From Enterococcus diestrammenae (GTDB lineage Bacteria > Bacillota > Bacilli > Lactobacillales > Enterococcaceae): a DNA stretch of 64,000 nucleotides. Both the position numbers and the translations under genes were made by a program. The first letter of the stretch is position 1; every line of letters begins with the position of its first letter. The notes beneath the pieces were generated by a model. It did not search any database. It saw nothing but the letters and a program-made list of their open reading frames with translations, and had not been told where the DNA came from. Where the stretch lies: NCBI RefSeq assembly GCF_009933255.1, contig NZ_MAEI01000054.1, positions 186,001 through 250,000 of the forward strand, in the 5' to 3' direction. Below are positions 51,659 to 59,605 of this stretch, piece after piece.

Positions 51659-52630
51659 TCAATCAAAACATTTTTCTTCTAGTTTAAACAACGGACTCAT
51701 GGGTTTGTTTTCATGGATGACTTTGACTGCGTCCCCCATCAATTCGCCACAGCTGATGTATTCCATGTTGCTTGGGTGGCGTTCTTCAGCCGTTAAACAA
51801 GAATCGGTGACACACAAGGTTTTGATCTCGGAGTTTTCGATCAGTTCTTTGGCAGGTGGGGACAACAAAGCGTGGGAGGCACAAGCGTAGACTTCTTTGG
51901 CACCAGCATCTTTCAAAAACTTGGCGGCTTTAGCTAAAGTCGCCCCGGTGTTTAAAATATCATCCACCATGATACAAGTCTTGCCTTTGACATCCCCGAT
52001 GACGTAGCCACCATTTGGATCGCTTTCTTCTTGGTCGACGATCGCTAGGGTGGTATTTAAGTATTCTCCGAGACTGCGAGCGCGTTGGACACCGGAGTTT
52101 TTCGGTGAAACGACGACATAGTCATCACCAGTCATTTTTTGATCGCGATAGTAGCGCGCAAATAATGGCATGGTGAAGAGATTGTCCACTGGAATATCGA
52201 AAAAGCCTTGGACTTGGACGGTATGGAGGTCGAGGGTCAAGACCCGAGTCGCACCAGCTTCTTGGAGGAGATTGGCGATCAATTTAGCTGTGATCGGTTC
52301 GTGAGGTTTGGCTGTGCGGTCTTGGCGGGCATAGGCGTAGTAGGGCAAAACGACATTGATCGTCTTGGCACTGGCCCGTTTCAATGCATCGATCATGATC
52401 AATAGTTCCATGTAATAGTCGTTGACGGGTTGGTTAGTGGCTTGCACGAGATAGACGTGAACCCCCCGTACCGTTTCTTCAATACTGATGGAAATCTCAC
52501 CATCTGAAAATTGTTTGATGGCACAATCTCCTAGCTTGACCCCAAAAGTCGCAGCAATCTTTTCAGCTAACGGGGTATTCCCATTTAAGCTAAAAATTTT
52601 CAGTGGCTTTTCTTCGTAATTAACGCCCAT
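51659..52630 (-). CDS. prs2: Ribose-phosphate pyrophosphokinase, second type
   Basis: The 323-residue protein has the PRPP synthetase fold that makes PRPP from ribose 5-phosphate and ATP: FSDGEISISIEETVRGVHVYLVQ, LPYYAYARQDRTAKPHEPITAKLIANLL, LDLHTVQVQGFFDIPVDNL. Two hallmark loops differ from the main enzyme: the ribose 5-phosphate strand reads VVSPKNSGVQRAR rather than SPDHGGVTRAR, and the PRPP loop reads VDDILNTGAT rather than IDDIIDTAGT. Lactic acid bacteria often carry such a second Prs. Whether it is fully active or regulatory cannot be told. GGGAGG lies upstream of ATG 52630. Confidence 0.9.
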   Translation of the reverse strand: MGVNYEEKPLKIFSLNGNTPLAEKIAATFGVKLGDCAIKQFSDGEISISIEETVRGVHVYLVQATNQPVNDYYMELLIMIDALKRASAKTINVVLPYYAYARQDRTAKPHEPITAKLIANLLQEAGATRVLTLDLHTVQVQGFFDIPVDNLFTMPLFARYYRDQKMTGDDYVVVSPKNSGVQRARSLGEYLNTTLAIVDQEESDPNGGYVIGDVKGKTCIMVDDILNTGATLAKAAKFLKDAGAKEVYACASHALLSPPAKELIENSEIKTLCVTDSCLTAEERHPSNMEYISCGELMGDAVKVIHENKPMSPLFKLEEKCFD

Positions 52631-52713
52631 TTTGTCAATCGTCCTCCCAAATAATCGTGAATTTTCTTTATTCTAACACAAAATAACCTGAAAATGTGTT
52701 GAAACTTTCGTAA

Positions 52714-53265
52714 TTAAGGTAAGGAAACGGTACCATTGCCCCAATCAGCGGGAATCACTTTGCGGTAATTGCCCCAATTGTCATGGACTTTGTAATAGCG
52801 TTTGCCTGCTGTTGTTTCCATAAATGCGTAGGCAGTGACCCAATGATTGCCATAGGTTGAGCCTTTTGCTTTGAGTAAACCCACGACGACAGGCTTGCCT
52901 TGTTGCAGGCGTTTGGTGGTACGATACCAGCTACCTACCATGGTGGCGCGGGGACGATAGGGTAGATGAAAATAACTAAAATATTTCGAAAGGCCATGAG
53001 CAACTTGATAAGCAATTGTCGGCATTTCGTGGGGCTGTATCAAAATCCGCAGAAACTCTGACAAAGTCTTGCCATCTGGCTCACCTTTTTTGCGAAGGGT
53101 GGGGGGAATCATGCTTTCCTCCACATGATCTTGATAATAGGCCAACAAAACCGCCGTGGCATGGGTCCCACACAAATAACCAGCATGGGTAATCCAATCT
53201 TTATAAGGTTTAAAAAGCTGTTCATCAATCCCAATCCATTGATCTTTTGGATAGTTCGTGGTCAC
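52714..53265 (-). CDS. C39-like papain-fold peptidase protein
   Basis: A 183-residue protein with a candidate catalytic Cys in GYLCGTHATAVLLAYYQDH, His in TYGNHWVTAYAFME and Asp/Asn in YKVHDNWGNYRKVI, the order found in the Peptidase_C39-like family. There is no signal peptide and no adjacent ABC transporter or bacteriocin gene, so a role in leader-peptide cleavage is not supported. GTG 53265 is chosen because AAAGGAGG lies eight bases upstream; TTG 53271 is too close to it. Function unknown. Confidence 0.75.
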   Translation of the reverse strand: MTTNYPKDQWIGIDEQLFKPYKDWITHAGYLCGTHATAVLLAYYQDHVEESMIPPTLRKKGEPDGKTLSEFLRILIQPHEMPTIAYQVAHGLSKYFSYFHLPYRPRATMVGSWYRTTKRLQQGKPVVVGLLKAKGSTYGNHWVTAYAFMETTAGKRYYKVHDNWGNYRKVIPADWGNGTVSLP

Positions 53266-53546
53266 AGTCAAGGCCTCCTTTGGCTTTGGAACTTCGAGTT
53301 ATTTCTATTATAGCGGAAATCATAGAAAACCGATATCAAAGGCCTTTAGCTGAAATCAACGGCTTGGCGAACGAATTTCTTGCTATCTAATTCTTATGGG
53401 GTGGCTTACTAAGGCCTTTTGCTTTTGGGAAAAAGGCTTGTACAAAAATGGCGAGGTATTTAGAAAGCTAATACCAGCTATTGAATTAATTCATTGTACA
53501 GAGGGGAAAGCCTTGCTCTACACTGATTGTGGCTGACTAAAAACAG

Positions 53547-53599
53547 AGGCGTGCCATCGGAGTAGAAGGTAAGCTATGAGTTATTGGCACTGCTTTTTT
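53547..53599 (+). terminator. Leader terminator before the YeiH gene
   Basis: AGGCGTGCCA (53547-53556) pairs imperfectly with TGGCACTGCT, followed by six T residues. It lies 40 bases before the start codon of the exporter gene within a 374-base spacer, so it is placed for attenuation. The rest of the spacer (53266-53546) holds no gene. Confidence 0.6.
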
Positions 53600-53639
53600 C
53601 TGTAAGTCTTCAGCCATTTAGAAGGAGGAGAGCACTTGT

Positions 53640-54638
53640 ATGTTTGAAATTTTTAAAAAGAGGGGATTTTGGATTGCCTTTGCTAGCACGTTAGTTTGTT
53701 CCTTGCTAGGAAAATATTTATCCTTACTTCCTGGGTTGAGCCTGATTGGCGCATTGGTTATTGCTTTGTTAATCGGGATGTTGTGCCAAATTAGTTCACC
53801 ATTGATTTATGCCAGTGTGGATGGGATTGGCTTTATTTCTAATAAGTTTTTGCGTCTTGGTATTATTTTATTAGGGTTTCGTTTAAATCTGGTATCCTTA
53901 GCGGAATCCGGGATCAAAACCATCGTCATGGCGTTTGTCGTCGTGTCATTTACGATTGCCGTGGTTTACTTTTTCTGTCGCTTGTTGAAGGTGGACAAAG
54001 AATTGAGCTTCTTGGCTAGCTTTGGTTGTGCCATCTGTGGCGCCGCTGCGGTTATGGGGATTTCACCACAAGTCAAAGCCGACAAGGACAACTCCGTACT
54101 AGCGGTGGCAGTCGTTTGTATCATGGGTACGGTCTTTACTTTAGTCGAGGTAGCGTTATTAAAAGTCTTGCCTTTTACGGATGTGCAGTTTGGGATTTTG
54201 AACGGTGCCTCCTTGCATGAAATCGCCCATGCCGTGGCTGCTGGTGGGGCCGGTGGGACGGTGGCTTTGGACAATGCCATCATCATGAAATTATCGCGGG
54301 TTTTGTTGTTAGCCCCAGCTGCTATGATTGTCGGTGCCCTCTATCAAAAACGTCATAAAAAGGACACCGATGAAAAGCAAAAATTACCAATTCCTTGGTT
54401 TATGGTGGGCTTCTTGTTGACCAGCGCCTTTGGAAGTTTTGGTCCTTTGTCACAAGGCGTGATCGATCAACTCGTCGCTTTGGCATACATTTTCTTGGGG
54501 ATGGCGATGGCTGCCTTGGGGATGAGTGTCAACTTCAAAGTCATCATCGCTCGCGGCCGCAACGTCTTTATCGCATCATTTTTGGGTTCGGTTTGCTTAT
54601 TGTTGTTAGCCGGAGCCGGTGCCTACTTGTTCTTTTAA
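53640..54638 (+). CDS. YeiH family (UPF0324) putative sulfate exporter
   Basis: A 332-residue membrane protein with about ten helices. It has the family features LIGALVIALLIGMLCQISSP, FLRLGIILLGFRLNL, SFGCAICGAAAVMGISPQVKADKDN, GASLHEIAHAVAAGGA, MKLSRVLLLAPAAMIVGAL and the final LGMSVNFKVIIARG. Members are annotated as putative sulfate exporters (YeiH/TauZ), but direct evidence is limited. AAGGAGGAGAG precedes ATG 53640. It is followed after 33 bases by a Usp gene and likely shares its transcript. Confidence 0.9.
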   Translation: MFEIFKKRGFWIAFASTLVCSLLGKYLSLLPGLSLIGALVIALLIGMLCQISSPLIYASVDGIGFISNKFLRLGIILLGFRLNLVSLAESGIKTIVMAFVVVSFTIAVVYFFCRLLKVDKELSFLASFGCAICGAAAVMGISPQVKADKDNSVLAVAVVCIMGTVFTLVEVALLKVLPFTDVQFGILNGASLHEIAHAVAAGGAGGTVALDNAIIMKLSRVLLLAPAAMIVGALYQKRHKKDTDEKQKLPIPWFMVGFLLTSAFGSFGPLSQGVIDQLVALAYIFLGMAMAALGMSVNFKVIIARGRNVFIASFLGSVCLLLLAGAGAYLFF

Positions 54639-54671
54639 TAAAGTGTTTACTACGAGAAAGGAGCAATTGTC

Positions 54672-55109
54672 ATGTCAACGATTTTACTGACGTTAGATTC
54701 GTTAGCTGGTGTGACCAGCTATTTGGAAAAAAGCTTTGAAATGATCCAAAAATTGCAAGGAGAAAACGTCTTGTTGCTGGATATTTTGGATACAGCTGAA
54801 TTGGAACTAGCTGAGGCGCAAGATGACGATTTCTTGCCAGCCCTGGAAAAATCCAAAGAAGCAGCGCTAGAAGCACTTTTGGCCCAACTGCAAACCCGCT
54901 ATCCTGAGGTGGCGATTGAAGCTAGTCTTCAAACCGGTAATCCCAAACGCAAGATTATCGATGAGGCTAAACGGTTAAATGCGGAGCTAGTGATTAGTGG
55001 TAGCCATCAATACTCGAACTTAGAATATTTGTTGTCTCATGGTTCGGTGGCAGCTTACTTGGCAAAACATTTGCCTTGCGATTTGCTGATTTTGAAGGGT
55101 GAAGTATAA
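54672..55109 (+). CDS. Universal stress protein, UspA family
   Basis: A 145-residue Usp that is more diverged than the other two. The N-terminus is STILLTLDSLAGVTSYLEKSFEMIQ, with the usual DGS replaced by DSL. The C-terminal motif is LVISGSHQYSNLEYLLSHGSVAAYLAKHLPCDLLILKGE, which lacks the first glycines of the ATP-binding G-2x-G pattern, so nucleotide binding is doubtful. AAAGGAGCAA precedes ATG 54672. It appears cotranscribed with the YeiH gene. Confidence 0.85.
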   Translation: MSTILLTLDSLAGVTSYLEKSFEMIQKLQGENVLLLDILDTAELELAEAQDDDFLPALEKSKEAALEALLAQLQTRYPEVAIEASLQTGNPKRKIIDEAKRLNAELVISGSHQYSNLEYLLSHGSVAAYLAKHLPCDLLILKGEV

Positions 55110-55118
55110 GTGTAAGCA

Positions 55119-55164
55119 AAAAAAGAGGCTTACGATGACGACTGTCATTGTAGGCCCTTTTTGT
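55119..55164 (+). terminator. Terminator of the YeiH-usp operon
   Basis: AAAGAGGCTTACGATGAC pairs with some mismatches to GTCATTGTAGGCCCTTT, then T residues. Confidence 0.75.
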
Positions 55165-55298
55165 TACCATAAGCACCTGCTCAAACCACCAATATTTTGC
55201 CAAGAACTTTTCCCCTATGCTAGAATGATTAAGAAAGTAATACTAGTTTTAGTAACCAGATCAAGGGCTCACGACAGGGGCAAAAAGGGGACGTAAAC

Positions 55299-56441
55299 AT
55301 GAACGGTTATTTTGATCACGGGGCAACGACGCCACTACGGCCAGAAGTCATCACTGAGATGCAACGGATTTTGACTGAGGTTTTTGGCAATCCCTCAAGT
55401 ATCCATGGCTACGGACGACAAGCGGCCATGGAACTGGAGCTGGCGCGGGATGTCATCAGTCACTCATTGGGGGTAAAATCCCATGAAATTATTTTTACCA
55501 GTGGCGGGACAGAAGGGGACAATACGGCAATCATCGGTGTGGCAGAAGCCCATCGTCAACAAGGTCGTCATTTGATCACCACCGCTATCGAGCATCCGGC
55601 AGTGCTAGAAACGATGCATTATCTAGAGACGCGGGGCTTTGAAGTGACCTATTTGCCTGTGGATGAAAAAGGTCAGCTGCAAGTATCAGATTTGGCACAA
55701 GCCTTGCGACCAGATACGACCCTTGTTTCCATCATGTATGCCAACAACGAAACAGGCAATTTACTACCTATCTCAGAAATCGGCCAGTTGTTAAAAGATC
55801 ATCCAGCGGTCTTCCACACTGATGCGGTGCAGGCTTATGGCAAAGTCGCGATTGCACCCAAAGAGCTAGGAATTGATTTGTTGAGTGTTTCCGCCCACAA
55901 AATCAACGGACCAAAAGGCGTGGGTTTCCTGTATAAAAGTGATCAGACGATGTTACCGGCGCTGCTTCATGGTGGCGAGCAGGAAGAAAAACGCCGCGCG
56001 GGTACCGAAAACTTGCCGGGAATTTGCGGGATGGCTAAGGCTGTTAGCTATTTGACACCCGCTGTACAAGAGGAAAATTGGGCAACCTATGACCATTTTG
56101 GTAAGCTATTGACCAATCGTTTGACCGAAGCTGGTGTGAAATGGGCGTTAAATGGTGATTTTGAACATAAATTACCCCAGACATTGAATCTGCATTTTCC
56201 TGGTGTCAGCAATGATTTGTTGCTGATGAAACTGGATTTGCTGGGGATGGCGATTTCTACAGGTTCAGCTTGTACCGCCGGCAATGTCGAACCGTCTCAC
56301 GTGCTAGAGGCGATGCATGGTGAAAAGAGTCAAGTTACCAAAGAATCCATTCGTATCAGCTTTGGCTATGGCAACACGGAAGAAGCGGTGCTAGAGTTGG
56401 CTGACAATCTCGTGAAACTAGTCTTGGATGTCCAAAACTAG
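55299..56441 (+). CDS. Cysteine desulfurase (NifS/IscS class)
   Basis: The 380-residue PLP enzyme takes sulfur from cysteine for tRNA thiolation or Fe-S clusters. It has YFDHGATTPLRPEV, FTSGGTEGDNTAIIG, HTDAVQAYGK, the PLP lysine in SVSAHKINGPKGVGFLY, and the persulfide Cys in ISTGSACTAGNVEPSHVL. The order with DUF1831 next is usual in Lactobacillales, where the enzyme is thought to supply sulfur to MnmA; mnmA itself is not beside it here. Confidence 0.93.
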   Translation: MNGYFDHGATTPLRPEVITEMQRILTEVFGNPSSIHGYGRQAAMELELARDVISHSLGVKSHEIIFTSGGTEGDNTAIIGVAEAHRQQGRHLITTAIEHPAVLETMHYLETRGFEVTYLPVDEKGQLQVSDLAQALRPDTTLVSIMYANNETGNLLPISEIGQLLKDHPAVFHTDAVQAYGKVAIAPKELGIDLLSVSAHKINGPKGVGFLYKSDQTMLPALLHGGEQEEKRRAGTENLPGICGMAKAVSYLTPAVQEENWATYDHFGKLLTNRLTEAGVKWALNGDFEHKLPQTLNLHFPGVSNDLLLMKLDLLGMAISTGSACTAGNVEPSHVLEAMHGEKSQVTKESIRISFGYGNTEEAVLELADNLVKLVLDVQN

Positions 56442-56557
56442 CGATTTTGGCTAGCAAAAATCACTAGCAACTTATATAATTATCAGTAAGCAACTAAATC
56501 GCTTGCAAGCTTGTGCAAAGCAAAGCTGTTAGCTAGAACATACACGAGGTGAAAACA

Positions 56558-56902
56558 ATGGCATTTCAAGAAAAGGCAACAGTATTAGGTTGCCCCGTCA
56601 ACTACCAACTGGCACCAGAGGCAAAGCGCTATACCCTAAGAGACAACGGCTTTACGGAAACCAACGGCCGCAATTACCAACTGATTCGTCCCTTAGAAGC
56701 AACGCCTCAAAGTAAAGAAGGCTTTAAACTAAAAATTACAGTGGACCAAGACATCAAGACTTTAAAAATGTCTATCACCACTGCCAACGGTTTGAAATCC
56801 GTCAATATCTTCAAAGATGACAGTCACAAAATGCTGCAAGATAAGTTTTATTTCTTGATGGATGGCTTTATTAGCCGGGGCTTGTTTGTCAAAGTAGACT
56901 AA
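56558..56902 (+). CDS. DUF1831 family protein
   Basis: A 114-residue cytosolic protein: FQEKATVLGCPVNYQLAPEAKRYTLRDNGFTETNGRNYQL and a C-terminal MLQDKFYFLMDGFISRGLFVKVD, typical for DUF1831. Family function is unknown but it is almost always next to a cysteine desulfurase, so a role in sulfur transfer is likely. ATG 56558 is chosen with AGGTG upstream; a GTG nine bases earlier overlaps that site. Confidence 0.88.
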   Translation: MAFQEKATVLGCPVNYQLAPEAKRYTLRDNGFTETNGRNYQLIRPLEATPQSKEGFKLKITVDQDIKTLKMSITTANGLKSVNIFKDDSHKMLQDKFYFLMDGFISRGLFVKVD

Positions 56903-56910
56903 AGCAAATG

Positions 56911-56943
56911 AACACCGCGAGAGTTTTCTCGGGGTGTTTTTTT
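56911..56943 (+). terminator. Terminator after DUF1831
   Basis: AACACCGCGAGA pairs with TCTCGGGGTGTT, followed by seven T residues. Confidence 0.9.
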
Positions 56944-56944
56944 A

Positions 56945-57020
56945 TGATAAAGAACCTCATGTGTCAGTTCCGCCTTCATTCTCGAGAGCTGAACGCGTTT
57001 GCCTTGCTTTCTTATTAGAG
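56945..57020 (+). repeat. Right-half copy of palindromic repeat family B
   Basis: TGATAAAGAACCTCATGTGTCAG, read through CCGCCTTCATTCTCGAGAGCTGAAC and TTTCTTATTAGAGC, matches the loop, right stem arm and right flank of the minus-strand copy at 18828-18968. The left half is missing; the copy starts directly at the end of the DUF1831 terminator. Confidence 0.7.
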
Positions 57021-57040
57021 CAATGTGTCGGCCAAATTTT

Positions 57041-57080
57041 TGACAAAACGTTTGTCACCGCTGTCAGCCTCCTCTATACT
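57041..57080 (+). promoter_or_regulatory. Promoter with overlapping palindromic operator
   Basis: TTGTCA (57052-57057) and TATACT (57075-57080) have 17-base spacing. The palindrome TGACAAAACGTTTGTCA (57041-57057) covers the -35 box, so a repressor binding there would block the promoter. It has some likeness to a CcpA site. Confidence 0.75.
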
Positions 57081-57122
57081 TAAAGTAAAGAACAGCAAGA
57101 GTGAAGATACAGGGGTGAGCAG

Positions 57123-57971
57123 ATGAAATCAGTGACAATTGGTGACCGGCAGGTGGGACCGATTGGCTTAGGAACGTGGCATATGGGGGACCAGCCACAA
57201 ATCCGAAGTCAAGAAATCAAGGCGTTGCAAACGGGATTAGACGCGGGAATCACTGTGATTGATACGGCGGAGATGTATGGGGAAGGACGCTCAGAAAGTT
57301 TGGTAGGAGAGGCGATACAACCTTTTAAACGAGAGGATTTGTACTTGATTTCGAAGGTTTATCCTTGGAATGCTTCAAAAACGCAACTACCCATCAGTTT
57401 AGATCATAGCCTGAAACGCTTAGAAACCGATTATTTGGATTTGTATTTGTTGCATTGGTCTGGCGACGTCCCTTTGGAAGAAACAGTGCTGGCGTTAGAG
57501 ACGGCGAAAGCGGCGGGAAAAATTCGTGACTGGGGTGTTTCCAATTTTGATACGGCTGATATGGAAGCTTTGTGGCGGATTCCTGGTGGCGATCGGTGTG
57601 TGACGAATGAAGTCTTGTATAACTTGGGGTCGCGGGGGATTGAGTATGATCTCAAACCTTGGATGCAACGGCAAAAGCTCCCTGTAATTGCCTATTCTCC
57701 CATTGCTCAAGGGGATAGTTTGGGAGATGATTTTTTGGCGAATAAATTGTTGCAAGATATCGCAGCCGCACATCACGTCTCGATTTTTCAATTGTTGTTG
57801 GCCTGGAGTATTCGCGAGGGTCAAACTTTGGCGATTCCCCAATCCGGCAGTGCGGACCATGTTTTGGACAATCTAAAAGCAGCGGATTTGGTATTGACAG
57901 AAGCAGAGTGGCAGGCCCTTGCCAAAGCCTATCCAAAACCGACCCAAAAACAACCGTTAGCCATGCTTTAA
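57123..57971 (+). CDS. Aldo/keto reductase
   Basis: A 282-residue NADPH-dependent aldo/keto reductase, third in the window. It shows GPIGLGTWHMGD, TVIDTAEMYGEGRSESLVG with Asp and Tyr, DLYLISKVYPWNAS with Lys, YLDLYLLHWSGDVPLEET with His, and the C-terminal cofactor region LAIPQSGSADHVLDNLKA. Substrates are unknown. The promoter carries a palindromic operator. ATG 57123 has GGGGTGAG upstream. The phosphoesterase gene follows after 40 bases and may be cotranscribed. Confidence 0.92.
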   Translation: MKSVTIGDRQVGPIGLGTWHMGDQPQIRSQEIKALQTGLDAGITVIDTAEMYGEGRSESLVGEAIQPFKREDLYLISKVYPWNASKTQLPISLDHSLKRLETDYLDLYLLHWSGDVPLEETVLALETAKAAGKIRDWGVSNFDTADMEALWRIPGGDRCVTNEVLYNLGSRGIEYDLKPWMQRQKLPVIAYSPIAQGDSLGDDFLANKLLQDIAAAHHVSIFQLLLAWSIREGQTLAIPQSGSADHVLDNLKAADLVLTEAEWQALAKAYPKPTQKQPLAML

Positions 57972-58011
57972 TCGGCAGCCAATCATCGACAACCATAAGG
58001 AGGTCCAACCG

Positions 58012-58623
58012 ATGAAATTTTTTACGTCAGATACCCATTTTTTTCATGAAGACCTCTTGGGAAGTCACGATTTCGCGCCACGCCCCTTCAAGACGGTGAT
58101 GGAAATGAACGAGACCATCGTTACCCATTGGAATCAGGTGGTGAAAGTTACTGACATCGTCTATCATTTGGGGGATATCGCTATGCATCCTGACTACGAG
58201 CAGGGCTTTCCCGCTATTTTGGACTTATTGACTCGTCTGAATGGGGAAATTCACTTTGTCAAAGGAAATCATGATAATCGGGCTTTTCTCAAATACTTGG
58301 CCGCCCATGATCCAGGAGGAGTCAAGGCAGGCCGCCCCAAGTTTTTCTTTCATGATGTGGGAGTCTTGTTGAAATTTGACCACCATCAGTATTATTTGAC
58401 CCATTATCCAATGCTTTTAGGCATCACGAAAAATATCCGCAACCTTCATGGGCATATTCACCACGCCAGTGTCCCGATTAAAGAAGACTTGAATGTCGGC
58501 GTGGATGCGCCAGAGCTGGCGTATCTACCGGAGCCACAACCTTTTGGCGCACCGATTTCGGAAAATCAAATCGGGATCATTGCCAAAGCCAAGGCGGAAG
58601 AACTAGCGAAATTGCGCATGTAA
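58012..58623 (+). CDS. Calcineurin-like metallophosphoesterase
   Basis: The 203-residue protein has the metallophosphoesterase motifs in order: DTHFFHED, GDIAMH, KGNHDNR, HYPML and LHGHIHH. It resembles the small phosphodiesterases of the YfcE/ligase-associated type. There is no signal peptide. Its substrate is unknown. AAGGAGG lies upstream of ATG 58012. Confidence 0.9.
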   Translation: MKFFTSDTHFFHEDLLGSHDFAPRPFKTVMEMNETIVTHWNQVVKVTDIVYHLGDIAMHPDYEQGFPAILDLLTRLNGEIHFVKGNHDNRAFLKYLAAHDPGGVKAGRPKFFFHDVGVLLKFDHHQYYLTHYPMLLGITKNIRNLHGHIHHASVPIKEDLNVGVDAPELAYLPEPQPFGAPISENQIGIIAKAKAEELAKLRM

Positions 58624-58662
58624 AAAAAGGACCAGCTAGGCGAATAAGTTTGAAAAGACCTA

Positions 58663-58711
58663 CCAAAAAGCTACCGAACTCCTAGAAAACTAGGGGATTG
58701 GTAGCTTTTTG
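58663..58711. terminator. Bidirectional terminator
   Basis: CAAAAAGCTACC pairs with GGTAGCTTTTTG around an inner hairpin CCTAGaaaaCTAGG. It separates the phosphoesterase from the convergent AraC gene. Confidence 0.92.
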
Positions 58712-58714
58712 CAG

Positions 58715-59470
58715 TTAGGATTGACGCTGGGCAGAAGGGGGCTGACCACAAACTTTTCGGTAATTGCGATTAAAGGTACGCAAAGACTCGTAGCCACATT
58801 GGTGAGCAATTTCGGCAATCGCTAGCTGGGTGTTAGCCAATAAATCCCGCGCCTGACTGATACGCAGGTAATTCAGATAGTCATTGAATCCCATGCCGGT
58901 TTTTTGGATGAACAGTTTCGAGAGGTATTTATAATCATAATTGAGCTGAAGGGCGAGCTGTTGCAAGGTGACCGGTTCTTGATAATGGGTCATCAGCCAG
59001 CTTAGCATCTGGGGCAATAATTCCCCGCTCGTGGTGGTGAGAGCGGGCTTGAACTCACAGGTGGTTAGCAGGTGATGACACAGATCATAGGCCCAGGCTT
59101 TCATTTGAAATAAGCTCATGGCAGCAGGTAATTGACGCTTTCGGGCAGCAGCTGGTAGGCGATTGGTCAGGGGGACTTGCTGTTGTACTTGTTGATGAAA
59201 GTCTGGCAGTAGTTCAGGAGAAAGGATCAAGACGGCCAGCTCGGTATCCGGTTGTGCTTGAAAACTATGGATTTGATTGCTAAAGATAAAGCCACAATCC
59301 CCCGGGACAAGCTGTTCTGTGTGTTCTTCTACCGTCAATGCTAGGGTGCCGGCTTGCACCACCAAGATTTCATAAGCTCGATGAAAATGGGAAGGAAAAC
59401 TTTCACCGGTGAGATGGAGTTGATGATACAAGATGTCGGGTTCCAAACCAAAATTTTGAAAGAAATGCAT
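58715..59470 (-). CDS. AraC family regulator
   Basis: A 251-residue regulator with an N-terminal cupin-like sensor (HLTGESFPSHFHRAYEILVVQAGTLALTVEEH, QLVPGDCGFIFSNQIHSFQ) and a C-terminal double HTH (TLQQLALQLNYDYKYLSKLFIQKTGMGFNDYLNYLRISQARDLL, IAEIAHQCGYESLRTFNRNYRKVCGQPPSAQR). It is divergent from the GH120 beta-xylosidase, so it is a good candidate for its control by a xylo-oligosaccharide. GGAGGAACC precedes ATG 59470. Confidence 0.92.
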   Translation of the reverse strand: MHFFQNFGLEPDILYHQLHLTGESFPSHFHRAYEILVVQAGTLALTVEEHTEQLVPGDCGFIFSNQIHSFQAQPDTELAVLILSPELLPDFHQQVQQQVPLTNRLPAAARKRQLPAAMSLFQMKAWAYDLCHHLLTTCEFKPALTTTSGELLPQMLSWLMTHYQEPVTLQQLALQLNYDYKYLSKLFIQKTGMGFNDYLNYLRISQARDLLANTQLAIAEIAHQCGYESLRTFNRNYRKVCGQPPSAQRQS

Positions 59471-59605
59471 AGGTTCCTCCTTTTTTCAACTGTCCAAATG
59501 ACGAATAGTGTCTAGTGGAGAACGATTTTTACCCTGTTTATTATACCGCTTTCTTCGTAAAATAAGACTAGCAAAATCATGTTTAGACGAAAAGAGGAAG
59601 ATCCG

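Noticed and set aside
52714..53265. C39-like protein as the peptidase of a bacteriocin exporter
   Set aside because: It has no fused or adjacent ABC transporter and no small leader-peptide genes are nearby.
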